Part shown: piece after piece, positions 29,570-38,462 of the stretch
Layout of the letters: each line of letters opens with the position of its first letter
Numbering within the stretch: the stretch's first letter is position 1
Origin: Symsagittifera roscoffensis
Lineage: Eukaryota > Xenacoelomorpha > Acoela > Convolutidae
Assembly: GCF_963678635.1 (NCBI RefSeq)
Contig: NC_087063.1
Location: 53,893,074 to 53,957,073, forward strand
Length of the DNA: 64,000 nt
Direction of reading: 5' to 3'
Notes under the pieces: model-generated
Seen by the model: the letters and a program-made list of their open reading frames with translations, nothing else
The model's database searches: none
What the model was told of the DNA's origin: nothing
Translations under genes and position numbers: made by a program

Positions 29570-30281
29570 AGGAGAGAGGACGTCGCCTCAAGCTTGCGTG
29601 AAAGAGGCGATCAGGAGACAGCAGGAAATAAACGAGCTGTGCAGAAGGAACACGGCGCAGGCACAAATGAGACAGCGCAAGAAATATGATGAAAAAATAT
29701 TACAGGCGAAACCATATGAAGTGGGCCAGTATGTGTGGGTTTTCCAGAATGTGATACCGCCCAAAGGGACGAAGAAGCTACTCAAGAAATGGAGAGGACC
29801 ATTCATGATAACTGAAGTACATCAACAAGGACGGTTCTGCCGCTTGAGTACTGGGCGAGCAGCACATTATGAGAACCTGAAGCCTCATGTCCCATCCCCA
29901 GAGGACTGGTGTATACCAAAAGACATGGAGGGACTAGAGTACCTACTGGTGGAACCAGCATGTGAAGTGAACGAGAAAGGCACCAGAGATAAAAATGATG
30001 GCAATGAGAACTTGAGTTTGGATGACAATGAAAAAATAGACGCGGACTCTGAAGCGGAATCTTTTGTGGAAGAAGATTGGAACGATCCGGATCAAAGTGA
30101 GGTGCCGAAGTGGACAGAACCAGACTTGTCAATACCAGCGGGGACAAGGAGTGGCAATCGCAAACGCACAGGCATGAGGTGCAACAGATACGGGGACGAT
30201 TTCCTGATCGACAAGATAAAGCCCGATGACCTAAGTGGAGAACTAACAAGTGTGGGCGAGCTGGCGGCAGATGGTGAATGA
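29511..30281 (+). CDS. pol: Copy B Pol: integrase C-terminal domain
   Basis: Continues integrase in the phase after the 29505 insertion: FFYPEYEGERTS, then VGQYVWVFQN, KKWRGPFMITEV and an acidic tail, like copy A. It ends at TGA 30279-30281. The aligned frame carries on in phase to 30653, interrupted by this TGA and a TAA near 30450. Confidence 0.85.
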   Translation: MMLTGKERAMPLTFFYPEYEGERTSPQACVKEAIRRQQEINELCRRNTAQAQMRQRKKYDEKILQAKPYEVGQYVWVFQNVIPPKGTKKLLKKWRGPFMITEVHQQGRFCRLSTGRAAHYENLKPHVPSPEDWCIPKDMEGLEYLLVEPACEVNEKGTRDKNDGNENLSLDDNEKIDADSEAESFVEEDWNDPDQSEVPKWTEPDLSIPAGTRSGNRKRTGMRCNRYGDDFLIDKIKPDDLSGELTSVGELAADGE

Positions 30282-30653
30282 CAGATCATCAATGATAATG
30301 AACACTACCCACAGGAAGACTACTCGACGCCGGAGCGGGAGACGGATTTGGAACAGAGCGAGATAGAGAGGAGGGAAAATACGAACCTGAGGATATTAGA
30401 ATGGATGCGCGATGTCAAGAACGAAAGCGAGGAAGGACAGAGCATACAGTAAGTTGACATATCAGCGGGGAAGTACAAGAAACCGGAGGATCCTCTCTTC
30501 CGCTGGACGGCAACAGACAGCCCGCTCGACATTCCGCCAGATAATTCAGACCCAGCATCATCGACGGGGACGTCGATAAATATTTTTGTCCGGGGAGTGG
30601 GGGTAGGACTTACCCACACCGAAAATTTGATGATAAAGAAACTCAGAAAGTGA
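30282..30653 (+). pseudogene. pol: Copy B Pol tail up to the frame overlap
   Basis: In phase with integrase. LRILEWMRDV aligns with copy C LRVLE-stop-LNEM, showing that C's TGA replaced a Trp codon. It ends in the conserved NIFVRGVGVGLTH block (30571-30620) and stops at TGA 30651-30653. The -1 frame is open across this whole block in B. Confidence 0.6.
30623..30629 (+). promoter_or_regulatory. Candidate -1 ribosomal frameshift site, copy B
   Basis: A AAT TTG in the Pol frame fits X XXY YYZ (AAA TTT G). It lies 22 nt before the Pol stop, and the macro frame is -1 relative to Pol, exactly as in A and C. The heptamer differs from copies A and C while the frame relation is kept. Confidence 0.4.
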
Positions 30654-31201
30654 GAGAAAAGTGCGAACTGGAGCTGGAAGGGGAGGAGGCCGAGCCTACC
30701 ATAGGACGGAATTTCAAAACGAAGTTTGAAATACCAAACGAATACTCAGAGAATATCCTGATAACGGATAGTGACTTCATTCTGTCAGACAGGACTAGTG
30801 CAATCTGTGTCACGGCGGACATGAGTTTCAGATCAAGACTGGAAGCAGACTTCAAGAGAGAATACCAGAACGTGGAGTTTCTGTTTAGACAGAGACCGGG
30901 ACTGGGAGGAATGGCCGCGCTTCCACCATCAGTAGCACAAGTCCCGGGCAAATATCTGTGCTTCCTAGTGACGAGGGTCAATGACAGAAACACGATCGAT
31001 CCTGAACACGTGATGTTGGCACTAACGAGACTACGAGACTTCATGATTGAAAGAGGGATAACGGAGGTCTCAATGCCGGTGTATGACCCAAACAGGGGGA
31101 AAATGAGCCCAAGGGAATTGTACGCTATCCTACACGTGGTCTTCGCAGAAACTGAGATAATGGTGCATCTTCACAAAAAATACTACTTGAGCATCGCCTG
31201 A
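30630..31201 (+). CDS. Copy B macro-domain-like protein
   Basis: Intact frame from the Pol overlap to TGA 31199-31201; first in-frame near-start codon is GTG 30650 and the first ATG is not until about 30821, well inside the domain. It aligns end to end with copy A (PNEYSENILITDSDFIL, KYLCFLVTR, MPVYDPNRG, HKKYYLSI). It is the least damaged macro copy in the window. As in A, the loop near VYDPNRG lacks a macro-hydrolase Gly-x-Gly-x-Asp signature. Likely an ADP-ribose or nucleotide binder acting as part of, or next to, Gag-Pol; that role is inference. Confidence 0.62.
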
Positions 31202-31655
31202 GTCGGGTACGCGGGGGTCTTGAGTTGGGTATGAGGGAAGAATCTCGAGTTAGGTCTGTGGGTACAAAACAGGTACAGAATTTTAGAGGTGATTGGCATG
31301 ACAATTAACATTTTAAAAGATTGATGGTGCTAAAAAATAAAATGAATCTGCATGTTTTTAGAAAATTTCCAATTGAACTATTTTAAATAGGACGGAAAGG
31401 AAAGGGTTTTAACTATAATAGTAAGGGGGTTTTTAGGTTAGGAACATCACCTGTTAGTCTAAAAATGGAGTGTTATTTTCAGATTGATTTGGTAAAGTCA
31501 AATTGACTACTCAACTATATTCAACTGAAGAAAGAGAACACAAGTTGAACGACACCTCAAGAAGTAATACTCAAGTTGCTCAGGTAATATTCAAGTTGCT
31601 CAGGTAATACTCAAGTTGCTCAGGTAAAACTCAAGATCATTTGGAAATTGCGGAA
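31202..31655 (+). other. Spacer between macro frame and ORF2, copy B
   Basis: AT-rich. A splice acceptor (TTATTTTCAG) ends at 31482. A 20-bp tandem repeat (CTCAGGTAATACTCAAGTTG) of about 3.5 copies lies at 31560-31637. ORF2 starts at ATG 31656; an in-frame TTG at 31641 is less likely. Confidence 0.55.
31473..31482 (+). promoter_or_regulatory. Candidate 3' splice acceptor upstream of ORF2, copy B
   Basis: TTATTTTCAG followed by A, a textbook nematode acceptor, 174 nt before ATG 31656. It is in the same relative place as the acceptors of A and C although the surrounding DNA no longer aligns. Confidence 0.5.
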
Positions 31656-32096
31656 ATGGCAGATCGATTCTGGAAGTCCATGCCAACGGCTTTGAAAAAA
31701 CCTACACTTGACGAATTATACAGACGTCTGAGGGACCTGGATTACACTCAAGTGGATGAGAGAATGGCAGTGAAGTTGAACGCCATTATCCAGTTGGAGG
31801 ATGAGGGCGAGTGTCGGGAGTCTGCGACAGAAGCAGTTTTGATGGTGGGCTACACCACCGATGGGATATCTAATCAAGAGCAAACCAGGTGGCTGTCTTG
31901 GAACGTGGATGGAGCAATAAGGGGGTTCGATTTGGCAAGGAACCCTGGCTTGAGTAATAACACTGAGTATGGAGCAGGGGAATTCCCACTACCGGCCAGA
32001 CCATCAGCCAGATCCACGGGCCAGAGCACGAGCAAGACACCATTGATGTCTCGAGCACAGCAGACGGGGAAGCATATCCGGACGTCAGCATCATGA
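31656..32096 (+). CDS. Copy B ORF2, N-terminal domain
   Basis: ATG 31656. The first ~130 residues align with the N-terminal helical domain of copy A ORF2 (TLDELYRRLRDLDY against YRRLIERDFALED; EAVLMVGY against EVLLMAAY; LARNPGLS against LANEPGLG). A Ser/Pro-rich linker follows. A small indel ends the frame at 32096; the coiled coil follows in the overlapping frame. Confidence 0.65.
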   Translation: MADRFWKSMPTALKKPTLDELYRRLRDLDYTQVDERMAVKLNAIIQLEDEGECRESATEAVLMVGYTTDGISNQEQTRWLSWNVDGAIRGFDLARNPGLSNNTEYGAGEFPLPARPSARSTGQSTSKTPLMSRAQQTGKHIRTSAS

Positions 32097-32344
32097 AGAA
32101 AGAGCTTGAGAGGGCTCAGCGGGAGAGAAACAAGGCGAACCTCGACCGGGATCAAGCGGTGCTCGAGAGAGACCAGGCAAAAGTTGAGAGGGATCAAGCA
32201 CGGAGGGAACTGGACATGATGAGAGCTGAACAGCTACAGGCAGAAAGGGTACGGGAGAATGCCGCCAATTGCGAGCAGCTGAAGTCCGAGCTTGAGAGGA
32301 TCCAACAACGACAGCGCGAGCTCGACATGCAGAAGGGGGGCTAG
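32093..32344 (+). CDS. Copy B ORF2, coiled-coil segment
   Basis: Heptad-like repeats of the type xERDQAx repeated four times, then Glu/Leu/Gln-rich helix. It occupies the position of copy A's coiled coil, which suggests self-association of ORF2. It ends at a stop at 32342-32344; the next segment runs in the overlapping frame. Confidence 0.6.
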   Translation: MKKELERAQRERNKANLDRDQAVLERDQAKVERDQARRELDMMRAEQLQAERVRENAANCEQLKSELERIQQRQRELDMQKGG

Positions 32345-33242
32345 GCCCAAAGAGCGGGTGGTGACCGGGTCAAGGCCAGAGTCACTCATGGAGGTGGATG
32401 AGGCTCCTAGGTCGAAGGGACGATTCAACCTCGATCGTGCTGCTCAAGAGCATATGAACGAAGGGCTGGAAGTGTGGATACCGTCTGAATCGGCGTCCTC
32501 CCTGCGTGCTCTAGAGACACAAGCAATATGCCCGTTGATGGACGTCGCGCTGCCTGGATATACGCCAAGTTCGACCCCGGGTAGTAGTCAGGTGAGTGGT
32601 AGCTCGTCACGACTGAAAGAATTGCACGAGCGGCTACAACTAAGGAATCGCGAGAGTCCAGCAAGAGTGGACCTGCCATCGACGTGGGGGGAACAACCTG
32701 TCAGGAGTGTGGTAATCTTGAGTTACAAAAAGAATACGGAAGGTAGATACCACAGGCACAATAGGTTGGACTGGAGCACGGCGCAGATGGACAGGAGAGA
32801 TTGCTTCCATAACGCGGCTTGGGTGGAATACTTCACGCAGCCGCGTGTGCCCGAAGGAGCGGTCCACTTGATCATAGGGGACAGCTTGCTGCGGGTGTTG
32901 ACCCGGATCCAGTCCCATTGGCAAACGGGAATCTTGAGCTTCGCTGGAGCCGCGACGCCGCAGATGTTAGCGACACTTGAGATGCTAGGTGTGGCAAGAG
33001 TATATACGGTGACACTGATGATCGGGACGAATGACGTGTCTAGGGGGGAAGCAAGAAAGGTGATGAGGCTGCACGACAAGATGAGCTGCATTCTCGAGGA
33101 ATTGCGAATTCAAATGGATCCGGCCATTCTTACGGTGTGCACCGTCCCTTACAACATGAAAGCGGATCAACATGCAATGGAAATGAACACAAAGGTTGGG
33201 ATGGGATTCATTTTGATAGGCCCAGAGGGTTGGAGTGGTTGA
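32345..33242 (+). CDS. Copy B ORF2, SGNH-like domain (blocks I-III)
   Basis: Frame open from about 32292. The SGNH-like domain shows GDSL (HLIIGDSLLRVL), Gly in SFAGAAT and GTND (LMIGTNDVSRG), then CTVPYN. It aligns with copy A and C across the domain. About 100 nt are missing near 33185 compared with A, and a frameshift follows, so block V (DGIH) is in the next frame. Confidence 0.7.
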
Positions 33243-34168
33243 ATGACGTCATCCAGAGGCACATAAACGCGTTGGAGACAGAGTTACAAGAGACGGCACA
33301 GGTCACGTTCGGACCACCCCCAAATCCACCTGTCTTCAACTCGAGAGCTTTGTCTAGCCGCTTGGGGGCGATGGCTGATTCTAGAGACAGTTCAAGGGAT
33401 AGCCGAACCAGGTTGCCGGCCGCTGCGCCCATGGAGGCTGATGAGGCAACGTCGTCAACGCCCCAGGGATCGATAATATCCTCGGTGGTGGTGGCGGAGA
33501 AGAAGAAGCCGGAGAAACCAATGGAGACCAACAGGTTGAAATATGAGGAGAAGGTCAAGGAGCTGGACCTGGAGGACCTCGAGTGCAGGCTAGAGTTGGC
33601 GAGAACTTTGGGTCTTGAGCAGGTGTCGCACGAGGACTTGGGCAGACTCCAGTGTGTGGACTGGCTGAAGGCTCACGAGACACATTTCTCGAGAGCAAAA
33701 ATAGCAGAGACGCTGGATCTGACTGGGATTCCCACAAAATCGGTGATGGGACCCATTAACTATAGACCTCTCAAGTCATTAGGGAGTCCGGGATTCGTAG
33801 TGGAGCCTCCCAAACACCGAACTAGCGTTGCCAGGATTAGGGTGGCCACTCCAGCACAGTTGAGGGTGGTGGATAAGCTGATGGATCCGAGGGAGATGGG
33901 ATTACCAGACGCTGCGTACGAAGGCACGAAACTGGCCAATGATCCCAGATACGGGAAACCCTGCGGGAATACGCAGCTGGCCAAAACCTTAGCTGTTTAT
34001 GACAGGGCGGACCCAGTCGCAGCGAGGGTGGTCATCGTAGCGGGATCGGACTTTGAGGGAACGTCTCCCAAATTGTTTCGGCCGGAAACTCTGATATACT
34101 CATTGCCGGGAGCGGAGCTGAACCAGATGTTAACCCTGGTGGTGGCGATAAAGTCGGAGATGCCTTGA
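33190..34168 (+). CDS. Copy B ORF2, end of first SGNH and start of second SGNH-like domain
   Basis: Begins with block V GWDGIHFD, so the Asp/His pair is retained in B. A linker follows, then the second SGNH-like domain with AGSDF in place of GDSL. Text aligned with copy A includes VMGPxNxRPL and KTLAVYDRADPVAARVVIVAGSDF. It ends at TGA 34166-34168; the alignment continues in phase. Confidence 0.6.
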
Positions 34169-34326
34169 GAGCCTGAACTGCTGCTGTTTGCAGGGATGAA
34201 CGATCACTTGCATGCGACGGGGTTTCTAGAGCAGCTCAAGGGTGATGAACCTACGCCGAAGAAAATCTGGAAAGCCATCCAGACACTATTCGCAGCCATG
34301 AATGAAGTACAAGATAGAGGATTATA
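34169..34326 (+). pseudogene. Copy B ORF2, second SGNH-like domain block III fragment
   Basis: Short in-phase piece with FAGMNDHLHATGFL, matching copy A FAGINDHLHSRGFL. After about 50 codons the frame stops. About 115 codons present in A (between MGEVVDA and the DDDH motif) are missing here. Confidence 0.55.
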
Positions 34327-36135
34327 GAGGACGATCATCCAGTGGTGACTCACCTGACGGCCAGTCTGTGGTTTCAAAACATGGAGGTGACAATCACAAG
34401 CTCCACCAGTAAATCTAGAGGGCCGAGCAACGAGAGGAAGAATGTGGTCGCATCGGAGAAGCAGCTGGAGTCGATGGTGTACCGACTGACACAAGAGGGA
34501 GGCAGGTGGCCCTTCCTGACACCAAGACTGGAGAACGCCACGGAGAAAACAAGAGAAGATGCTCCGCTTCTGGTGAAGCAGATCTGGGATTTTCTTGAGG
34601 AGCAGCTGGGAGTGGCTGAAAAGAGGGAAATGACGGCTGGCAGGTTCGTCACGGCAGCCAATGAAGTCACGATTGGAGGATTCTGGAGGGAGCACGCAAG
34701 GGGTGAGCTGAGGACGAGGAGGGATTACGAAATTCTTGCGTTCTTGAGTCCTTGTTGGGGAAAGGAGTTCCTGGCCGGGGTGTATAGCGCGAAAGATACC
34801 ATCTTCAAAGCCTTCATACAGGAAGTGTTGAATATGCCCATCAGTCTGTTGCTGGCACTGTACTTGGTTTACCCAAGGTACCTGTTTAATATGGGCCCAG
34901 CATACATGTTCAGTCGGGGCGTGGACACCCTCCGGATAGACGGATACTTGACATTGGTGCTTCTAACCCACGGGGAACTGGAGTCATTTCACCGACTGAT
35001 GAAATACGGAGAGCCTCTGTCGATGGGGAGAGCACACTCGAGCATTGACACCTACTCGTATAAGTGTGCTGCCGGGCTAAAGACGCTGCTGGTACAGTAC
35101 CTACTCATGCAGAACCGGCACCTAACTGGAGAAGAAAAGAGCCCGAAGACAAGAGAAGAATGGAGGAAAGTGAACGGGGGCATGCCTCTATTGACGGATC
35201 TATGCCTGGCTATGAGATCGGACCCCATGGGGATGATCCGGGGGCTGAAGGAAGTTGTAACCTGTATCTATGGACCGGCAGTCACGTTCGCATTTCCAGA
35301 TCCTCTGGTGGAAGCTTATCGACACTCCGTGACCCACGTGAGCCTCATAAGCATACTAGATGGAACGACACTTAATTGGTGTCAACAGGAGGTACTAGGA
35401 GAGCAAATGAGCAACACGGTGCTCTTCGGAAAGGTGAAGGATCCGGAGTTGGTGACATACAGTTTTCGAGGACAACTGCAGTGCAGGATGGGAGGCAAGC
35501 GCGAGGGCCCCATCGAGACTTATCCCAAGTTCTGGAACCTAAACCCCCTGACAGCAAGTGGCCAAGGGATCTTGAGAATTCCCGCATGGAAGAGGAGCTT
35601 CGAGCTGGTGAAGAGGGAGTTAGAAGCGATATTGGAGAAGGAAGTCCTGCCTGCAAGCATTCCCGAATTCCCGACAGTGAGGAGAATGACCCTGGGGATG
35701 AACAGCTCCCTGGTGGTCCCATCCCTTTTCGCAAGAGCAGCAACCGAAGAACAGCAGAAGGAGTTCATCGACGGCTGGGATCCTCTCTTCATCGGCTACA
35801 CTGCAGCGATTTATTTTCACACCAGCGATGCGAAGATAAATTCATGGACAACTCAAGCCAAGAAAATGAGAGGGTCGATGCCCCCGAAATTCGAGGTGCG
35901 AGATGCCTTGAGAGTACTTGAGCGGGCAGGTCTAGAGAACCAGTTGCCGGCGTGGGACGACGGCAGGATGATAGTGAATGAAGGGCATATCGCACTGAAA
36001 GCAGACGATATGCTGTTTGCCACAAGGAGATACCGGGCACCTTACGGACTAGAGCAGGTGGAAAGGAATCAGGAAGGAAAAAAGCTGGATGCAGCAGGCC
36101 CATTGCATGTGGCCCTGACAGAGTACAAAAAGTGA
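34327..36135 (+). CDS. Copy B ORF2, central conserved domain
   Basis: Starts just before EDDHPVVTHL, which aligns with DDDHRVIKAM of copy A and keeps the Asp-x-x-His-like pair of the second SGNH-like domain. It then runs 590 codons through the conserved unknown domain (GGMPLLTDLCLAMR, GPAVTFAFPD, LNWCQQ, YPKFWNL). The frame is cut at 36125, where a 1,605-bp copy of LTR-B plus flanking DNA begins; the last few codons and the stop at 36133-36135 come from LTR sequence. The remainder of ORF2 resumes at about 37730. Confidence 0.7.
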   Translation, partial: EDDHPVVTHLTASLWFQNMEVTITSSTSKSRGPSNERKNVVASEKQLESMVYRLTQEGGRWPFLTPRLENATEKTREDAPLLVKQIWDFLEEQLGVAEKREMTAGRFVTAANEVTIGGFWREHARGELRTRRDYEILAFLSPCWGKEFLAGVYSAKDTIFKAFIQEVLNMPISLLLALYLVYPRYLFNMGPAYMFSRGVDTLRIDGYLTLVLLTHGELESFHRLMKYGEPLSMGRAHSSIDTYSYKCAAGLKTLLVQYLLMQNRHLTGEEKSPKTREEWRKVNGGMPLLTDLCLAMRSDPMGMIRGLKEVVTCIYGPAVTFAFPDPLVEAYRHSVTHVSLISILDGTTLNWCQQEVLGEQMSNTVLFGKVKDPELVTYSFRGQLQCRMGGKREGPIETYPKFWNLNPLTASGQGILRIPAWKRSFELVKRELEAILEKEVLPASIPEFPTVRRMTLGMNSSLVVPSLFARAATEEQQKEFIDGWDPLFIGYTAAIYFHTSDAKINSWTTQAKKMRGSMPPKFEVRDALRVLERAGLENQLPAWDDGRMIVNEGHIALKADDMLFATRRYRAPYGLEQVERNQEGKKLDAAGPLHVALTEYKK

Positions 36136-37729
36136 AAAATCAGAACGATCGAGTAACAATCGCGGGAAAAGTTGCCAGATAAAACAGTAGGAAATTGCTA
36201 TTCGCAGTTTCCGTCATAATAAACTAGAGTAGAGCTGTCCTATCTGAAATAGAAGACAGAGTATTCCCGAGAACTGGACTATTGTTCGACTGGACGATTA
36301 TTCGAACTGGACTAGAGTGAACCTTCGATGGAAAGGTGGACAGCTTGAGTGGCCCAATGGTTCACAATAAAACTACATTCTAGAGTTCAAACTTACCTTT
36401 ACTATTCAAACTGACAAACATTGAACTTATCTAGTTATCTTAGTTAATTCTTGAGTTGCTTACCAATTTAATTACTCCCTGTACTCTAGTACATCAACAT
36501 GTGAGTCCCCGATTTAAATTTCTCGAGTGTGTTTTATGATTGTTATGTTGAGATAAGGCGAGTTTTAGGTTGATCCATCTGAAATGGATCCAAGTTCCAC
36601 TGTCCAATAAAAAGTAACTTAACGGATTGTTCCGACCCTGTTTTTAACGGCGTTCGCGTGTTTTGGGTATTTTGAGACCTAAGTATGGGGACGTTCTTAT
36701 TTTCTAGAGTGGGCGGGATATTTTGGTAGTAGCCTTTAAGCTGTAACGGGTTCTAGTCTCATGTCGCAAGCGAACCGAATTGGCTCCGACCGTTCTTGAG
36801 GTAGAAAAACACAAGAGATAGTGTCCCTGACTCTTGAGCCAATGGTTATAGGGCCTATTTTTCTTAAGCCTCATATGTGACTGAAGTAGGCGACTGTTAC
36901 ATTGCAAGGCCGTTGCGAACAATGGTGAAGTGTGGAAAACCAGCCTTCCGGAGGGAGAATAAAAGTCTTATTTCCCCGGATTCAGGAATCCGGAGTGGTC
37001 TCGGGACTGGAACTGATAGTGTTTTATATAAACTTTTAGCTCCCCTGTCATGCCCTGAGTTGAATTTAATTAACATCTGAATTCATTCTACTAAGATGAG
37101 AAGCTAGGAGTTGGGGGAAAGGGTTGATCCATCTTTGATGGAGATGATGATTTTTATCTACTGAACAAAAACAATAATAATAATTCAATAAGTAGTAGTA
37201 GCCCTGTTTTTAGGAGTGACCTCGTGGTCTGTGGATACTGAGACCCAGCCATGAGCTCCCTATTTCTGCATGGATTCTAGTTAATTTGAGTGTTTTGACC
37301 GAAGCCAAAAGCAGTAACGTTTTTTGTCGACCCGATGTTAGAAAGACCACCGAAAGTACTGGCTTGGTAGAGACGGTTAAAAGCATGTAAAGCTCTGTTT
37401 AGACGTTAGCCAGTCGTCTTAGGACTTAGTTTTATTTTTCGTCGATATGTATCTTCCGGGCGAATGTTACATAGATGTTTTTATGGCGCTCCTGGGGGTT
37501 ATTCTTTCTTAACATCATGACCGGCAGAACCGTTAACGAGCACTCCGCGCCGAGCGGATGCTCAGATTAACGCCCTTAATAGGCCTAAACTGCCGGGGCG
37601 GAAGGGTAGTTCGGAACGCGGAAGCCTTCCGGATTACCGTGAATAGCTTTTTAACCTAGTTAAAACCAAAAATTCACGAACCAGGAAGGGTGGGGAGATT
37701 CGCGGTGCCGTCGTTCCCTGAGAGGTTTG
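36125..37729 (+). repeat. Duplicated block: truncated LTR-B, partial LTR-A and repeat Z inside ORF2
   Basis: Same length (1,605 bp) and about 99% identical, by eye with about 20 differences, to 42008-43612. It consists of LTR-B lacking its first 129 bp (36125-36901), the right half of LTR-A (36902-37471) and part of repeat Z (37472-37729). It interrupts copy B ORF2. No target-site duplication is visible. At the left edge there is shared ACAAAAAGTG. Open frames inside it are LTR sequence and not genes. A TATA box TTTTATATAAAC is at 37022-37033. Confidence 0.85.
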
Positions 37730-38462
37730 GGCAGACACTCCCACGCCACCTTTGACCTCATCTCCTCGCAAGAACCTAGAGTTGCCACTGACGAGTGAGA
37801 ATCCCAACATGGGAATGATCTTCTTGAGTGCGGACAAAAGGGAGAAAAACACCTTCGAGGGAAACAGAGATGCCTTCCTAGGTACCCTGGATGCGGATGC
37901 TTGGCGAAAGTTCTTGAGCGATTTTAATCGAGAAGTGGACGACGACACCACATTGGACGATTTCAAGGAGGAGCTGTGGGACACGGTGGTGAAGTTCGGA
38001 GAACCTATCTTGGTAGGGACAGGTCTGGAGGAGAAAGCTAGAGAAGAGCTGCTGAACAAGATGGTCGAGTTGAGGAAGGCACCACAAAAGACCAGAGAAG
38101 ACAAATGTAAAGACAGCTCTACTCCGAAACCAAAAACTGACAATAAAATAATTGAACATGTAAGGGGGGATAAGGTCGGAACTATTAATATAATTAAAAG
38201 TACTAATATCCTTAAGGCTCGAGCAGGGGGGAGGCAAGAGTTGGAAGGGTTGGGGGGAGACAAGGAAGTCGAATCACTGATGGTAACGACAACGCCCCCG
38301 AGTAAAGACGTGAGGTCTCGCAAGAGGAAGAGAGACGCGGAGGGATTGGGAAGTCTCGGAGAAGTCTCCGAGACCGCATTGGGATGCGGTCTCGGAGAAG
38401 AACTTGAGAGAGACGGCCCCCATGGTTCTGGCACGATGGAAGACAGCAGCCTACAAGAGTAG
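37730..38462 (+). CDS. Copy B ORF2, segment after the LTR insertion
   Basis: Aligns with copy A ORF2 about 14830-15060: DAFLGTLDADAW against VPFLGTLPEEEW, and FKEELWDTVVKFG against FMEEVWTVIQSYG. It is therefore a continuation of ORF2 and not an independent gene. A basic low-complexity stretch follows (RSRKRKRDAEG, possible nuclear localisation signal). The frame ends at 38462 and overlaps the next piece by about 59 nt, so an indel lies near 38400-38460. Confidence 0.6.

Noticed and set aside
36877-37080. 67-codon frame, repeated at 42760-42963
   Set aside because: Lies in LTR-B/LTR-A sequence; no coding role.
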